DNA of 64,000 nt from Schistosoma haematobium (taxonomy: Eukaryota; Platyhelminthes; Trematoda; Strigeidida; Schistosomatidae): contig NC_067195.1 in NCBI RefSeq assembly GCF_000699445.3, forward strand, positions 87,802,569-87,866,568, written 5' to 3'. Of this stretch, positions 54,253 through 64,000 are shown one piece after another. The notes beneath the pieces are model-generated. The model saw only the letters and a program-made list of their open reading frames with translations. It was not told where the DNA came from and did not search any database. Position 1 is the stretch's first letter. Every line of letters starts with the position of its first letter. The translations under genes were made by a program, and so were the position numbers.

Positions 54253-54619
54253 TTCAAACTTAGTACGGGGCCCATTTCCACACTGTTGCATATCTAGAGA
54301 AAATGTAGCTTCTGATATTGCCTCTGCAATCTTATCCATATCCGCTCCAAGATAAGACTGTTTAGGCTGAATTAAACCGAATCGTTCAGCCATTCCAACT
54401 CCTTCACGTGCAGCATTTGCTGCTGCTGATTGCGGAATGCTTCGGGGAGCAATTTTCATATTGACATCTTTTAGTAGCAAAGCAGAAGGAAGTTTCTCAC
54501 CTAAAATCTCCGCCATTTGTGCACCTGAATGATCAGCTGTATCATTGTCATCATTGAAATAATTAGACGGTTTGTGAAAAGTTTGTATTTCATTTGACTT
54601 TTTTGTAAGACCACTTTTA
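54253..54619 (-). CDS. unassigned host gene, exon 4
   Basis: The acceptor is tcattttag before 54619; the donor is GTATGT after 54253. It completes a TG|T codon with the 57111-56912 exon. The 122 codons include MAEILGEKLPSALLLKDVN, IPQSAAANAAREGVGMAERF, YLGADMDKIAEAISEATFSL and GNGPRTKFE. It looks like a conserved soluble protein; the middle part is rich in alanine and probably helical. No family recognised. Confidence 0.65.
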
Positions 54620-55919
54620 CTAAAATGAATAACAAAGAAATGATGAACATACCAATGTAACTATTATTTATACAATTCTATTATTATTATTATTATAAAT
54701 CAGTTAAAAAGTAATTTATGAAAGTCTCGGATCATTCTTTTTACTTTGACAATCCAAGATCATAGCTCAGAGATGATTCGTTTCTGTAACTTTCATACAC
54801 ACAAGATTATTGTATATTAATGTTCATCATTCGACGAAAGAAGTTTACATACAACCTTCATTTTTTTCCTCTGAATATTTGGATTGTTGTACAGGGACTG
54901 GCGCGGACCTCATGACACAATCAAGGGAACAAAACTTGAAACAACAATTAGCACTTAGCAAGCAAAAAACATTGTTTTGCAATTCATTAACAAAAGAAAA
55001 TGTAGTGTTGGTTACTATGTTAAGTCTACACAGCTTATTCAAGCTTCTGGACAAGCCAATTTATTCATTCATCTGGAGTCATATTTCGACCTTGTTAATT
55101 ATTCACTTGTCAACACTGACTGTTTTTTTAATGAGTGTATACGTGTACATTTATTATCCTATTCATCACATGTCTGTAATCTATTCTTATCTGGCTATGA
55201 ATATTGATTAGATGGTAGTTGGCTCACACGCCTTCTCCACTATGAGTTATTTCGTTTCACTTTCTTCACTTCGCTTTCTTCGTTTCTTCCCCCTGATTAC
55301 CTGTTCAGATCAATCACTGTATGAAATAAATGTGTTCGAGATTCATTCTCGTATTTGATTTGTTTAGTTGCGTTATTCGCCGATGCGATTTAAGTCGGTG
55401 ATTATATACGAGGATAGTCGACATGAGTATTTCGATGACAATCAGCATACAACCCAATTGGAGTCAGATATAGGGTCACAAAAGTGATGAGCCCATCGTC
55501 AACATCGTCCGATCTAAGTGACATTTAAATAAAGAGCCCCACAAGGAAAGGGCGATCAATTCGTGTAATAAGTTATTGATCATACTCAATAATTAATATA
55601 TTTACAATGCAAAATTACTTTTCACTGATTTGGTGAATTTTTTTTTAAATATCCTCCCCCAACATATAATTGAAGAAAAGTAAATGATTCATTGACGCTT
55701 AGTAACTTTAAATTGATTTCACAATGTTACAGATTGATTGAAGTTGAACATATGAACCACTGGATGAAAACTCAATATATAATTGAATCCTAAACTTTAT
55801 GAGCTCATCACCCCTAAGGTCGTGGATATGAACATTACTGTACAGTCTTCGACAAAGATGAGATCAATATAAAGTGTAGTCTATTTCTTGGTTGAAGTTA
55901 GACATTAACGCCGTTGGAT
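54620..55919. other. intron of the unassigned gene, no element recognised
   Basis: AT-rich. A plus-strand open frame at 54810-55211 has no recognisable domain and overlaps an intron of the minus-strand gene. A possible tiny minus-strand exon near 54858-54905 did not agree in phase. Confidence 0.5.
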
Positions 55920-56072
55920 ACCAACCGCCTCAGTGGTCTAATGGTTAAGCTCTGGCACGCGAGACCGATGGGTCCTGGGTTCAAATCTCGCGAGGCAAGG
56001 TCGTGGATGCGCACTACCGAGGAGTCCCACAACAGGACGAAAAGGCCGTCCAGTGCTTCCAGATTTTCCATG
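55920..56072 (+). repeat. hammerhead-type SINE, left part (split by a solo LTR)
   Basis: tRNA-like head with ctcagtggtctaatggttaag (A box) and ggttcaaatctcgcg (B box), then the ribozyme-like body at about 56003-56061 (gaggagtcccacaacaggacgaaaaggccgtccagtgc). The remainder resumes at 56426 after the inserted LTR. GTCC/GGAC stem II, the GAAA core and the GTC cleavage-site triplet are kept; CUGAUGA is replaced by CCGAGGA. Confidence 0.78.
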
Positions 56073-56425
56073 TGTTAGGTCTTGTCGATTGGACGCTATA
56101 TTCGTTCCTAAGCTATTCTGATAACCCGAACGCTAGAACTATACAGCGACCTGAACACCAGAAAGAAGACGCAAAGTATGAGAGAGACACTTTACTCCAG
56201 GGTTCGTTTTTGTACAGAAAACATGGGTATTTATAGATTTTAACATTTGTTAAATCAACATCATACTTTGGCCAATCCGTTAGCGACATATTATGCTACT
56301 GACCGACAGTAGCACGCCACGTTGGAATTCTAGAATGCTCCATCATGCTCTGATTGGCTAGGACTCTTCGGCTCCTTTTGGGCCTCTGGAGGCTCCGTTG
56401 AAGTTCTCCGAAAGCCGACTCAACA
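56073..56425. repeat. solo LTR (353 bp) inserted in a SINE
   Basis: Starts TGTTAGGTC, ends GACTCAACA, and is flanked on both sides by ccatg (56068-56072 and 56426-56430), a 5-bp target-site duplication. The SINE continues on both sides without loss of sequence. TG...CA ends with a 5-bp duplication are diagnostic of an LTR retrotransposon; the solo form arises by recombination between two LTRs. The parent family is not in the window. The orientation is unclear. Confidence 0.8.
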
Positions 56426-56480
56426 CCATGGTGGTCTAACTTCAGTTGACTCATGATCTCAACCATTGATATTTCTTAAT
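56426..56480 (+). repeat. hammerhead-type SINE, right part
   Basis: ccatggtggtctaacttcagttgactcatgatctcaacc matches the 3' end of the SINE at 58740-58785. Confidence 0.78.
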
Positions 56481-56911
56481 AGTCAAATAACCGATATACC
56501 GTTCAAATATCCCCAAATAATTAACTTTTAAAACCTGTAATACAGTATAGAATTAAGGTGTTGTTCGCGGTACATAGATTGGATTAAAGCATGTCCCATA
56601 CACGACTGCATTGGTGCACGCTGATTGGATAAGAATTAGCCAATCAGCGCTAGTCGATACTTGGAGAAAACTCGAGCATCTTCCCATGTATAAACTATAA
56701 ATATACTAAGGTTTTTCTTATTGTGCTTCTTACTTCCATCTACCCTTGTTATTTGGATTATAATTTCTTTCCTGTTCAACAATGTTCTGTGATTTGAGGA
56801 CTTGTCGAGTGAATTAATTCCCAAAACTAAATAAGCAATAAGAATAACTGAATTGTAATAAGAGAGAACTATAAAAGGTATATTAAAAATATCAATTATA
56901 AATCAACATAC
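56481..56911. other. intronic sequence, no element recognised
   Basis: AT-rich; short ORFs only. Confidence 0.5.
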
Positions 56912-57111
56912 CATGACCATCCTTGATTTAGAATTTGTTCCATTAAACCAGCTTCTTTAATTCTATCACGTTGCCAATTTGTATAAGCTTCATTTGATGG
57001 AAGAGAACGTATTGGATTATGTGATTCCATGATTGGTGTATTATTTTGTTTAGAATCAAGTAGAATACTAACACCAATACCGTTTCGTCCTTTATGTAAA
57101 TTACCTAACGC
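56912..57111 (-). CDS. unassigned host gene, exon 3
   Basis: The acceptor is tgatttaag before 57111; the donor is GTATGT after 56912. Start phase 0 fits the 59322 donor; end phase 2 fits the 54619 acceptor. It encodes ALGNLHKGRNGIGVSILLDS, MESHNPIRSLPSNEAYTNWQ and IKEAGLMEQILNQGWS. This stretch is not covered by an ATG-started ORF, but it is open over its whole length in one frame and is bounded by good splice sites. Product unknown. Confidence 0.65.
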
Positions 57112-57774
57112 CTTAAATCAGTGATATCAATAAATATGCATTTAAATAAGTAAATGTATTGAACATTTAGCTATTTATAAGTTAAACCATGTACTCAGTT
57201 AACCAAGCAGTCAGTTATTATCAATGTAATATCTGATATATACGTGTATTGGTTCGATTTACCACCTCTTATCAGGATACTAAGTGTTGTAACGGGTGTG
57301 ACTGCAGGTTTTGATAAGCAGCGTTTATACCGATCGGTTACAGTGGACACGTAAACACGTAGTGGACGACCTAGTGCCCTGATTGGTCCCGCTTCCCTGT
57401 CTAGCCCAGCCAGTTGAGTCAAGAACACAAGTCACAGCCTCTGAGTTATGAATCGTTGTATTTCAGACATACTCTATTTATATACTAACCAAACAAACCA
57501 CATCGTACCATAAAAATAGAAAACAACATTTACACAATATTTAACAAGTGAAACAAACATCGACCAATAGGAAATGTACATTTAAGGTCCAAGGCCACCA
57601 TAGACTTAACACGATAATTATTGGTATATTTTTACTCAGCATCCATAACACTAAGATGAAATTATCAAGAGAAATGGTTGATTAGCACAACTAGTAATTA
57701 TATCAGCTGTCATAGAAACGATTAGGAATAGACAAAATGATTGGAGAATAAAGAATATTTTGATGGAATAAAAA
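57112..57774. other. intronic sequence with a possible unclassified repeat
   Basis: Positions 57240-57430 are less AT-rich than the surroundings and hold a 77-codon minus-strand open frame, which suggests an unrecognised repeat; no second copy was seen in the window. Confidence 0.35.
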
Positions 57775-57905
57775 GTGTAAGTGAAGATTAAAACTCAAGA
57801 TATAAGATAAAATGTAAATCCATATGCGCCATTGCAAATGATTCTAACCCATGTCACCCAATATCTCCAACTTTTGCTTACGGCAATCATGTAGTCATCT
57901 CTAGC
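57775..57905 (-). repeat. old RTE 3'-end fragment
   Basis: gcgccattgcaaatgattctaacccatgtcaccc matches gcgccattgcaaacgattttgagccatgtcattc at 13310-13345 of RTE copy B with scattered differences. It is minus-oriented, short and diverged. Confidence 0.6.
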
Positions 57906-58596
57906 GTTCTTCCAATTTACTCTTACAACAGTCAACAATGCACTTGTAAGAATGATGTAACTAATCAAAATCTATGTGAAGTCCATGGTGATTGCTCAGT
58001 CTGTATTTTACATAATCGTTTAACTTTATCTAAACTACAGAATGATTATCAGTTGTGTCTTTATTGTATTAGACACCTTAATAACGCTCATCTATATCTT
58101 CTTAAGAGATTGTACTAAGGATTGTCAGCCTTCGTTGAATATGCTCAGATTAATGAATTAACTTTTAATGGTTCACATTTCTAAATTCATTCAATTTGTA
58201 ATATCATTTAATCATCATCCACTACTTCATAATGAAATTGAACAATTTAAACAAACCCTTTATACTAATCGTAATGATTGTATTTGCTAGTTGCTAACCA
58301 TTAAAAGTGTACCTAAGGTTTTAATAGAGAAACACAAACAATGTACTTTAACTCGGTGAAGAGGGTATATATATATATATATATATATTACTAAAATCTC
58401 CACAAAACCCCCTTCTGATAATAATCAACATATGCTCACTGGTGACTGGCTTCCAGATGTATATCCTGGCGTTCTAGTGAGAAATAGTGACTAGTGGAGT
58501 TCAAACAGGTCTGTTGTGAGATAGTAACTCACTGAAGACAATGGTGTATATGTCGCTCAATTTCGTGGATTAGTTGAAGTTAGATATTAACACTGT
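57906..58596. other. intronic sequence with a TA run
   Basis: AT-rich; a TA microsatellite lies at 58364-58388. Otherwise nothing recognised. Confidence 0.5.
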
Positions 58597-58790
58597 TGGA
58601 TGGCGGTCGGCTCAGTGGTTAAGTGCTCGCGCGCGAAGCCAGTAGGTCCTGCGTTCGCATCCCGCGAAGCAGAGTCGTGGATGCGCACTGCTGAGCAGTC
58701 CCACAATAGGACCAAACGGCCGTCCAGTGCTTCCAGGTTTTCCATGGTGGTCTAGCTTCAGTCGACTCATGATCTCAACAGTTGAAATAT
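58597..58790 (+). repeat. hammerhead-type SINE, complete copy
   Basis: tRNA-like head (ggtcggctcagtggttaag; B-box-like tgcgttcgcatcccgcg), then the ribozyme-like body 58684-58730: 6-bp stem I (gcactg/cagtgc), ctgagcag, 4-bp stem II (gtcc/ggac) with cacaata loop, ccaaa, a minimal stem III (cggccg) and GTC at the expected cleavage position. The tail reads tccatggtggtctagcttcag...catgatctcaac. The core differs from the active hammerhead consensus (CUGAUGA, GAAA), so cleavage is unlikely. Confidence 0.78.
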
Positions 58791-59321
58791 GTATATATCC
58801 CTGATATCAATGCATGATGATCGCTCAATATTGTAAAATATGTATTATCAAGTTTTTTCGTAGTATGTTCAGGGAACACAAACAGAAGTAGTAGACAAGT
58901 ACATACAGTAAGAAATCAATGAATATGGAATAAGAACAAAGTGTTTGTTCTCAAATAATAAGTTAAATCCAAATGTTAACTGTATAAGATTAACACATGC
59001 TTAGCTACATTGGTGAAATTATGTTTGATCCTTAAAAAAAATTTGATTTACAGTTGGCAAAGTCAAGTCGATCACTAACTAATTAGATAAACTGAAGTCT
59101 ATTGCTGAGAAGTCTATTAGATGCTTTGTAAACGACAACCCCACCGCAAGAGTGACGTTTTTGGAAGTGTCTATATACATGCGGCCATATGAAAGAATTT
59201 TCAGAGAGAGTGAAAGAGAGCGAACTCTTTCTACGCTCGGCTGTTCCAGTACATGGTAACATGTTAAGATAGTAAACACTAATATGGGTTTATTTTCAAT
59301 TAAATTGTAAAATAAGCAAAC
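58791..59321. other. intronic sequence, nothing recognised
   Basis: AT-rich, no supported feature. Confidence 0.5.
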
Positions 59322-59505
59322 CTCTCCCCGTGGACAACGGATGTGTACATCTTTTTGACATTCTATGAAAGATTCTTCTTTGCTAATTTGTTTAAACCAC
59401 TGACTACCGCATCCGCGTACATAATTTTCTAAGCTTTCTTCACCTCGTAAAGATATACCAGGTTTATGAATTATAGTTGGTTTTGTTAAATTAGGACGTA
59501 GTATT
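59322..59505 (-). CDS. unassigned host gene, exon 2
   Basis: The acceptor is ttgttttgtgttacag before 59505 (good pyrimidine tract); the donor is GTTTGC after 59322. Start phase 2 fits the donor of the 61811-62111 exon. It encodes ILRPNLTKPTIIHKPGISLR, ESLENYVRGCGSQWFKQ and KDVHIRCPRGE. The frame is also open up to about 59617, so a longer exon cannot be excluded. The motif LENYVRGCGSQW resembles the repeated pattern in the other exons. Product unknown. Confidence 0.62.
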
Positions 59506-61810
59506 CTGTAACACAAAACAAATAGTTGATCATTATAATCAATTTTAAATCTCTCAGTTTCGACTTGAATTAACTGTTTAAGGTGACGTACAATAGTTCC
59601 AGTTCCAGAGTTTACCTGAAGCAAACTAGTGATTATTGATTCGTTTGAAGAACTAAAGTAATCATGAAGTCATCTTGTGGATATTTATAAATTAATTGAC
59701 TATCATACCGCATCAAGTAACGACTATTGGAGAATATTATCCCTACAAACCTGGATGTATAATGTGGTTCGAAGTGAAGCATGTAATCTAAAAGTGGAAA
59801 GTATATGTACATTGAATTCTTTTGATGGCAAGTGTCTTTGAAACATTGCTCGTGTATCATGAAATGACCAAGTAAACAATGTTATATTCATGTATGAAGT
59901 AATAGGCAAAGGTTGGTTAGGATACGTATGACGCACGCTCACCCAACGTTTGTCGTGACGAATGGTATCTGATGGTGCGGAAGTTGGCTTTAGGAAGGCT
60001 AGAAATGGCCAAATCAAAGTGTAGCATCAGTACATGAAGTCGTTAACAACTGAACTGACGCACATACGCATATCCAGACTACCTAGTTGAGATACTAATA
60101 ATAACCGCTAGACATTGGGCGACAAGAATCAGAATTATTCAAACTGGCCCAGACTCATTCTCTTTTTATCTTATGATTCTTAAGTTTTGTTATTCCTACA
60201 AACACATCTATCCAGTCAACTTTTCCTAATCATGTTCTTATTAGTTGGTCTTTCTTATTATCACTACTACTAAAATATTCAATTTCCTTTTCGTTATATT
60301 CATCTCGTCTGACTGACGTGGTTTGAGTACTTGGGCTAACTCATGCTTGTAAAGAAATTCCTGTTAATTATGTCCGACAGACCGAAATGTCCTAGACGGA
60401 AACCAATATAGCGTGTGAATTTAGGTATTGATTGTAATTGTACACGCTATTTAAGTGACTTAGTGCTCTCCCTCAGTTTTGTGGCATCTAAACATTCTTT
60501 TAATATGAAGTTTAATTTGCCTAAGTTTTGATTACTTAGATAATACAAATTTAAAAATATAAATTTTAGGACAAGATAGAGTCAGTAAACAAAAATCACC
60601 AAGGATTACTGGGTCCCGAAAATTATTCATGTTTCCAGTCCTAAGGTTTTAAGATTTATAGCCTAGGTTTCAGTGTCTGATTAAACCCAGGACATTAAGG
60701 CTTTGTTTTTTATGATAATGTTTTAGTTAAAACAGAGAATCATTGGCCAAAATCTAGCAATATTAGTACGTTACATTCACGTGTCGATATTACTGGTGAG
60801 CATCCACCTCACTCGCGGCATGTTTTAATCCACAAATTGTATTTTTAACATTAAATTCAGGAAGTTAGTATCAAACAAAAGCACTAACACATATTCACAT
60901 TCGTTTATTTTTTGTGGTCAAGTGATTTGTGAAGGTTAAAATTTAAAATAAGTATTAGAACGGAATATGAACATCTAGTGAATTACTGAAATCTCCTAAA
61001 ACATTCAAACAAGTAATCAATATTGTATCTTCATAAAATAACGGTATGGCCATTTGATACAACTGAGGAGACAGCGGATTACTTGTTACTGCATAACGAA
61101 ACAAAGACTGATAGGGCCAGAAGGACGATGATAAGACTGCAGATAGAGATTTACTATACATCACAAATAAATCAGTAACGGACCTAACTACTGATTCAAA
61201 AGTTGTATCCAAATACATCCACTGATATATGATTTACTCATCTAGTCAATATGAATATTTAAATATATTTAGATGGGCAGTAGTTGATACAAATTTATCA
61301 ATAACTAGATGGATGTAAACGGTTAGTAGCGTTGATAGATTCAACCACATTAGCTAACAACATAATAAATTATCGTATCGTACATTTTATTCCTGACACT
61401 TACATGCCGCTTCTTTCATTCCACTACTCATGCACTTATGAACAAAATCTATGATCATCGTAGTTATGGTGCATGTTTTATAAATGACAGATGTGATTCT
61501 TATCCCACCAACTAATGCTGACTGGAATGAAGATGGATTCACATGGTAAATCCCAGAAACGATCAAAAACACAACACATATTCCTTTAATAAGTAGTAAT
61601 GTTTCTAAATTACTTCAATGGGTTAATCAACTGATTTTTTAGTCTGGTAAGTCATCTAATGACCACAATAATAGAGTTAGGGGCATCAATTTATTTGTTG
61701 ACAGTTCTTTTTAAGTACCATTAGACTCAGTCTCCTTAGTAGCTAATGACAAGAATCAAAATATGTATACAATCACACAAAAACGGGATTTATACACATA
61801 TAAGGCTTAC
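59506..61810. other. intron of the unassigned gene; two uncertain exon-like frames
   Basis: Minus-strand open frames at 61221-60955 (FESVVRSVTDLFVMYSKSL, YQMAIPLFYEDTI) and 61521-61404 (ALVGGIRITSVIY, bounded by an AG and a strong GTAAGT) look exon-like, but neither agrees in phase with its neighbours. Exons 62111-61811 and 59505-59322 join cleanly without them. They may be alternative exons, part of another gene, or chance. Confidence 0.35.
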
Positions 61811-62111
61811 TGAGACATCTGAGGTGATTCTGAAATGTTTGAGTTACCGTTATCAACATCATTTGAAGTTATTGATGTTGTTGATTTTCTCCATGTTTTA
61901 TTTAAAATACTTGGATCCTGACTAGGAAATACATTGGACTGATGATTACGTCTTGCATTTTCAATAGCCTCATCTAAACGTAGTCTTATAGAAGGTGGTG
62001 GTAGACCTTGATATGCAATAGTTTTGAGTTTTTTCGCTGGACGACATGTTGATTTGAGTCTTCGAGGAGGTCGTAAATTCCCGACTGACTCTAAAAGTTG
62101 CATATTCCAGT
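61811..62111 (-). CDS. unassigned host gene, first visible exon
   Basis: The acceptor is tttcttttag before 62111; the donor is GTAAGC after 61811. The 100 codons include WNMQLLESVGNLRPPRRLKS, then a basic KKLKTIAYQGLPPPSIRLRL stretch, an amphipathic LDEAIENARRNHQ and a Ser/Asn-rich end. Because the exon opens in phase 1, a further exon upstream is required; it was not found before the LINE insertion at 62304. Whether the Met (MQLL) near the start is the initiator is uncertain. Confidence 0.58.
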
Positions 62112-62135
62112 CTAAAAGAAATCACAAATTAAATT

Positions 62136-62205
62136 TTACAACACCATTGCAAAGACTAACACAGGCCATCAAGCCTCCTGTCCTTTCCAAAATGAAACAG
62201 AAACT
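62136..62205 (+). repeat. 3'-end scrap of an SR1-like CR1 LINE
   Basis: ccattgcaaagactaacacaggccatcaagcctcctgtcc matches ccattgccagaactaacataggccatcgagcctcctgtcc at 27038-27075, followed by a gaaacagaaact remnant of the tail. It covers the last about 65 bp of the element only. Confidence 0.75.
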
Positions 62206-62305
62206 AATCTGTGCATTTAGGTGATCATCGCGAAGATTATTGTTATATTAGAACACTAACAGGATCTTCTGGGATAAAGCTTGTTTCAGTTATGGAAAGG
62301 TAGCT

Positions 62306-63659
62306 TAACGGCCCGACCAACAACGATGGCGACGCCGCTAACCTTCTGGCGGCACATTACTCTCAAACGTTTCAACCGGCTGACATCAACTTTACTGACG
62401 ACAGTTTCATCTGCAATTCCACAGGACTTTCCGAAGTAGACCTAAGCGCTGACTTGGTGTTCCGGAAATTGCAGCACTTAAGATTAGACACTTCTCCTGG
62501 CCCGGATACGGTTCATCCTGCCATACTGAGAGAGGCAGCCTCAATCTTGTCAACGCCGCTTAGCGTGATGTTTTCTCACTCGCTTAGCCGAGGCAAATTA
62601 CCGGAAAATTGGAAGTTGGCTCACATCACACCAATTTTCAAAGGTGGTCGACGCAATGAACCTTCAAGTTATCGGCCGGTGGCTCTTCTGTCATTACCTT
62701 CAAAACTCATGGAGTCCCTGATATGCGACGGTTTAAATGACTATCTACTGTCCTTAAATTTCTTCTCACCCCAACAGCATGGTTTCAGGAAGGGTTACTC
62801 TTGTATAACCAACCTGCTGACTGCGGTGGACAGATGGACAAGCATCCTCGATTGCAAGGGAAAGGTTGATGTCATTTACCTTGATTTCTCAAAAGCTTTT
62901 GATAAGGTTAACCACTTGTGTCTTATCAACAAGCTCAAACGACTAGGTATCAAACCACCCCTAATCGATTACCTTACTTCATACCTAAAAAATCGACACT
63001 TTAAGGTTAGGGTTAATTTCACTTTATCTCAGGCTATGGAATGTCCTAGTGGGGTCCCCCAGGGCTCAGTACTAGGGCCTCTTCTCTTCTTGATCTACAT
63101 AAATGATCTTCCTCAACAGGTAACGTCAGATTTATTACTTTTTGCCGACGACGTGAAACTTTGGAGAGAGATACGCAACCAAGACGATACACAGGCACTT
63201 CACGAGGATCTGACTCGACTTCAAAGTTGGGCAGACGATAACGGACTTACCTTTAACACTTCAAAGTGTAAAGTAGTCCATCTGCGACATGTTGCAAACT
63301 ACAGTTACAACTTAGGAAACTCCTCTCTAGTAGTATCCCAAGTCGAAAAAGATTTAGGAGTCCTGGTGCCCCATGATTTGAAGTCTTACGCCAACTGTGA
63401 CAAAAATGCCTTCCGAGCAAACCTTGCACTGGTAACGTTGAAGCGCATTTTTAGACAGTTTGACGGAAGAACTTTCCACACAATCTTCAATAGTTTCATC
63501 CGTCCCCATTTAGAGTACGGAAACATAATACTCCCCCCCTCACTCCAAAAGGACAAGGTCACTTTGGAGCGTATCCAGCGGCGAGCCACGAAATCAGTTC
63601 GAGGACTCAAATCTAAACCTCATGAAGAGCGCCTCCATTCACTTAACTTTACCCATTAG
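62306..63659 (+). CDS. CR1 family-X reverse transcriptase, second truncated copy
   Basis: The frame is open from the truncation point; the first Met-like start is at 62454. It has the RT motifs LDTSPGPDTVHPAIL, PSSYRPVALLSL, QQHGFRKGYSCITNLL, VIYLDFSKAFDKVNH, SGVPQGSVLGPLLFLIYINDL and the catalytic LLLFADDVKLW. It differs from the full copy at only a few residues (for example IDYLTSY for IDWLTSY). The endonuclease is missing. No functional product is expected. Confidence 0.87.
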
Positions 63660-63688
63660 AATATAGGCGTCTTAGAGGTGATTTATTA

Positions 63689-63949
63689 ATGGCTTATAGT
63701 ATTCTTAACACTTCTGGACATCCTCTCAAACACCTACTTAAGCTTAGTTCGAATAACAACCTAAGGGGTAACACCCAGAAACTGGAAACACAACATAGCA
63801 AGACGGAATGTAGACACAACTTCTACTCCTTAAGAGTTGTCAAAAGCTGGAATTCGCTGCCAGCCGAGCTAGTCCAAGCGACTTCTCAGGAGTCCTTCAA
63901 GAGGCAACTTGACCTATTCTTAAGGACCAAGAACAGCATCACATTATGA
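63689..63949 (+). pseudogene. displaced C-terminal piece of family-X RT, third copy
   Basis: Same content and same frame offset as 40470-40730 and 27495-27235 (VVKSWNSLPAELVQATSQES). Confidence 0.75.
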
Positions 63950-64000
63950 TTTACCAATCTCTTTTCCTCTTTTATTGTTAACATACCTAGGTTCCTGCCT

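Larger units (their letters stand above)
62304..64000 (+). mobile_element. CR1 family-X LINE, 5'-truncated copy running off the window
   Basis: Matches 39086-40790 with very few differences. It starts abruptly at cttaacggcccgacc, a 5' truncation within the linker before RT. Its 3' end is beyond the window. It shares the LNFTH frame break with the other two copies. It lies just upstream of the first visible exon of the unassigned gene, in opposite orientation. Confidence 0.88.

Noticed and set aside
54858..54905. Possible micro-exon (APVPVQQSKYSEEKNEG)
   Set aside because: The acceptor is weak and the phase does not match the next exon.
55950..56000. Functional tRNA gene
   Set aside because: A- and B-box-like sequences belong to the SINE head; no cloverleaf with paired acceptor stem is seen.
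59880..60060. A stretch that looks like a dispersed repeat
   Set aside because: No second copy was found in the window, so it cannot be supported from this sequence.
60955..61572. Two exon-like minus-strand frames near the unassigned gene
   Set aside because: Their phases do not fit the neighbouring exons, while the exons on either side join directly in phase; kept only as a note.

Overview
This window looks like part of a blood-fluke (Schistosoma-type trematode) nuclear genome. It is AT-rich, intron-bearing eukaryotic DNA crowded with RTE-clade and CR1-clade LINEs of the kinds known from schistosomes (SR2/SR3-like and SR1-like). It also carries tRNA-derived SINEs with a degenerate hammerhead-ribozyme body, which is typical of the schistosome Sm-alpha family, and degenerate TTAGGG-type repeats. 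The genus is inferred from this combination; no database search was possible.

Two host genes are visible, both on the minus strand. (1) An ankyrin-repeat plus DHHC-cysteine-rich palmitoyltransferase of the ZDHHC17/HIP14 type has four phase-compatible exons between 19155 and 5932; its first and last exons lie outside the window or were not found. (2) A second gene, not recognised, has five exons between 62111 and 53598. The splice sites and reading phases agree across all four introns.

The rest is largely mobile DNA. From 1 to 5730 there is an RTE LINE (copy A, cut by the window edge) and RTE scraps. From 6880 to 11452, inside a ZDHHC17 intron, there are a non-autonomous repeat, a TA microsatellite, and a full-length second-family RTE LINE with 12-bp target-site duplications (TSDs) that splits an older RTE 3' fragment. 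From 13030 to 17002, in the next intron, lies a full-length RTE copy B with a perfect 12-bp TSD. From 19259 to 22159 there are a large hairpin, another non-autonomous repeat and a 5'-truncated RTE copy. From 22812 to 32330 there is a stack of three CR1-clade LINEs, one of which is nested in the 3' tail of another. From 32896 to 35376 lie a gutted RTE copy and an inverted pair of 238-bp LTR-like sequences. From 36075 to 40885 there is a near-complete CR1 LINE with an unusual single 1338-codon ORF. From 41196 to 46515 there are a tRNA-like SINE, a second near-identical SR1-like CR1 copy, and a small terminal-inverted-repeat (TIR) element filled with telomere-like repeats. From 47436 to about 51027 lies a Ty3/gypsy element with one nonsense codon in pol and a 5'-deleted gag. 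From 52785 to 58790 SINEs with hammerhead relics surround exons of the second host gene, one of them split by a solo LTR. From 62136 to 64000 a CR1 scrap is followed by a third CR1 copy that runs off the window.

No operon-like organisation or obviously new enzymatic system was seen. The most unusual items are the telomere-repeat TIR element, the fused CR1 ORF with a duplicated putative RNA-binding module, a C-terminal frameshift shared by all three copies of that CR1 family, the inverted LTR pair, the hairpin upstream of the ZDHHC17 exon, and the hammerhead relics. Many ORF breaks are one-base homopolymer differences, so part of the apparent decay could be sequencing or assembly error.
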